Of a stretch of 64,000 nucleotides of DNA, positions 63,941 through 64,000 are shown one piece after another; within the stretch, counting starts at the first letter, position 1; every line of letters starts with the position of its first letter. Source of the stretch: Elephas maximus indicus (taxonomy: Eukaryota; Chordata; Mammalia; Proboscidea; Elephantidae). The DNA lies in assembly GCF_024166365.1 (NCBI RefSeq), contig NW_026060237.1, forward strand, positions 3,410,001 to 3,474,000. The letters are read 5' to 3'. The notes under the pieces were generated by a model. That model was not told the origin of the DNA. It saw only the letters and a program-made list of their open reading frames with translations, and did no database searches. The translations under genes and the position numbers were made by a program.

Positions 63941-64000
63941 CACCATCAACACCCATGGAGGCAGCAGTCCAGAAATGAAACAATCAAATGACGCATTGCA

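Larger units (their letters stand above)
61370..64000 (-). repeat. Right arm of the inverted duplication (partner 5738-8368)
   Basis: Collinear reverse complement of the left arm as described there. The last bases of the window ('aatcaaatgacgcattgca') match the RTE fragment at 5738-5756, so the arm extends beyond the window. Confidence 0.9.

Noticed and set aside
1-64000. TP53 or LIF retrocopies, for which elephants are known
   Set aside because: I looked for recognisable p53 DNA-binding-domain or LIF peptides in the open frames and saw none.

Overview
The window is mammalian nuclear DNA. It is almost certainly afrotherian and most likely from an elephant (Loxodonta/Elephas). The main evidence is dozens of copies of the afrotherian tRNA-derived SINE, many BovB/RTE-type LINE copies whose 3' ends read into a CAACAA tail, and a long young-looking L1 family with a GC-rich monomeric 5'UTR. 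Nothing looks bacterial, viral-exogenous or plasmid-like. Almost every open frame in the window belongs to a transposon or is a chance frame.

Layout. 1-2449: 5' end of an antisense L1 (ORF1 and 5'UTR) running off the window. 2.7-5.6 kb: AT-rich DNA holding a decayed hAT/ZMYM-type transposase-like pseudogene. 5.74-9.2 kb: a repeat mosaic that matches, in inverted orientation, two separate parts of the window (61.4-64.0 kb and 35.6-36.4 kb). 9.35-22.2 kb: an antisense L1 split by a second, full-length antisense L1 (12553-20402) flanked by a perfect 15-bp target-site duplication. 22.2-25 kb: older L1 remains and a 5'-truncated sense L1. 25-33.9 kb: a cluster of BovB/RTE copies in both orientations. 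33.9-39.8 kb: an old antisense L1M with its 5'UTR. 39.8-41.3 kb: another RTE 3' half. 41.38-43.31 kb: a degenerate tandem array of about 18 units of about 100 bp, interrupted by one SINE. 44.5-46.25 kb: a GC- and CpG-rich single-exon PCED1-family gene (best fit PCED1B) with two in-frame stops. 46.3-64 kb: mostly unique DNA sprinkled with SINEs, two MaLR-like LTRs, microsatellites, old L1/L2 ends, and the right arm of the inverted duplication.

How the parts relate. The only host protein-coding locus is the PCED1B-like one, and it looks pseudogenised: a TGA at codon 66, a TAG at codon 421, and loss of the Gly of the GDS motif. The transposon layers give a relative time order. The L1M received a SINE, then an inverted duplication copied that pair, and the left copy lost about 25 kb (the segment that in the right copy contains PCED1B and the tandem array). 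The newer L1s nested inside each other later or independently. All family names rest on reading the sequence and general knowledge; no database search was run.
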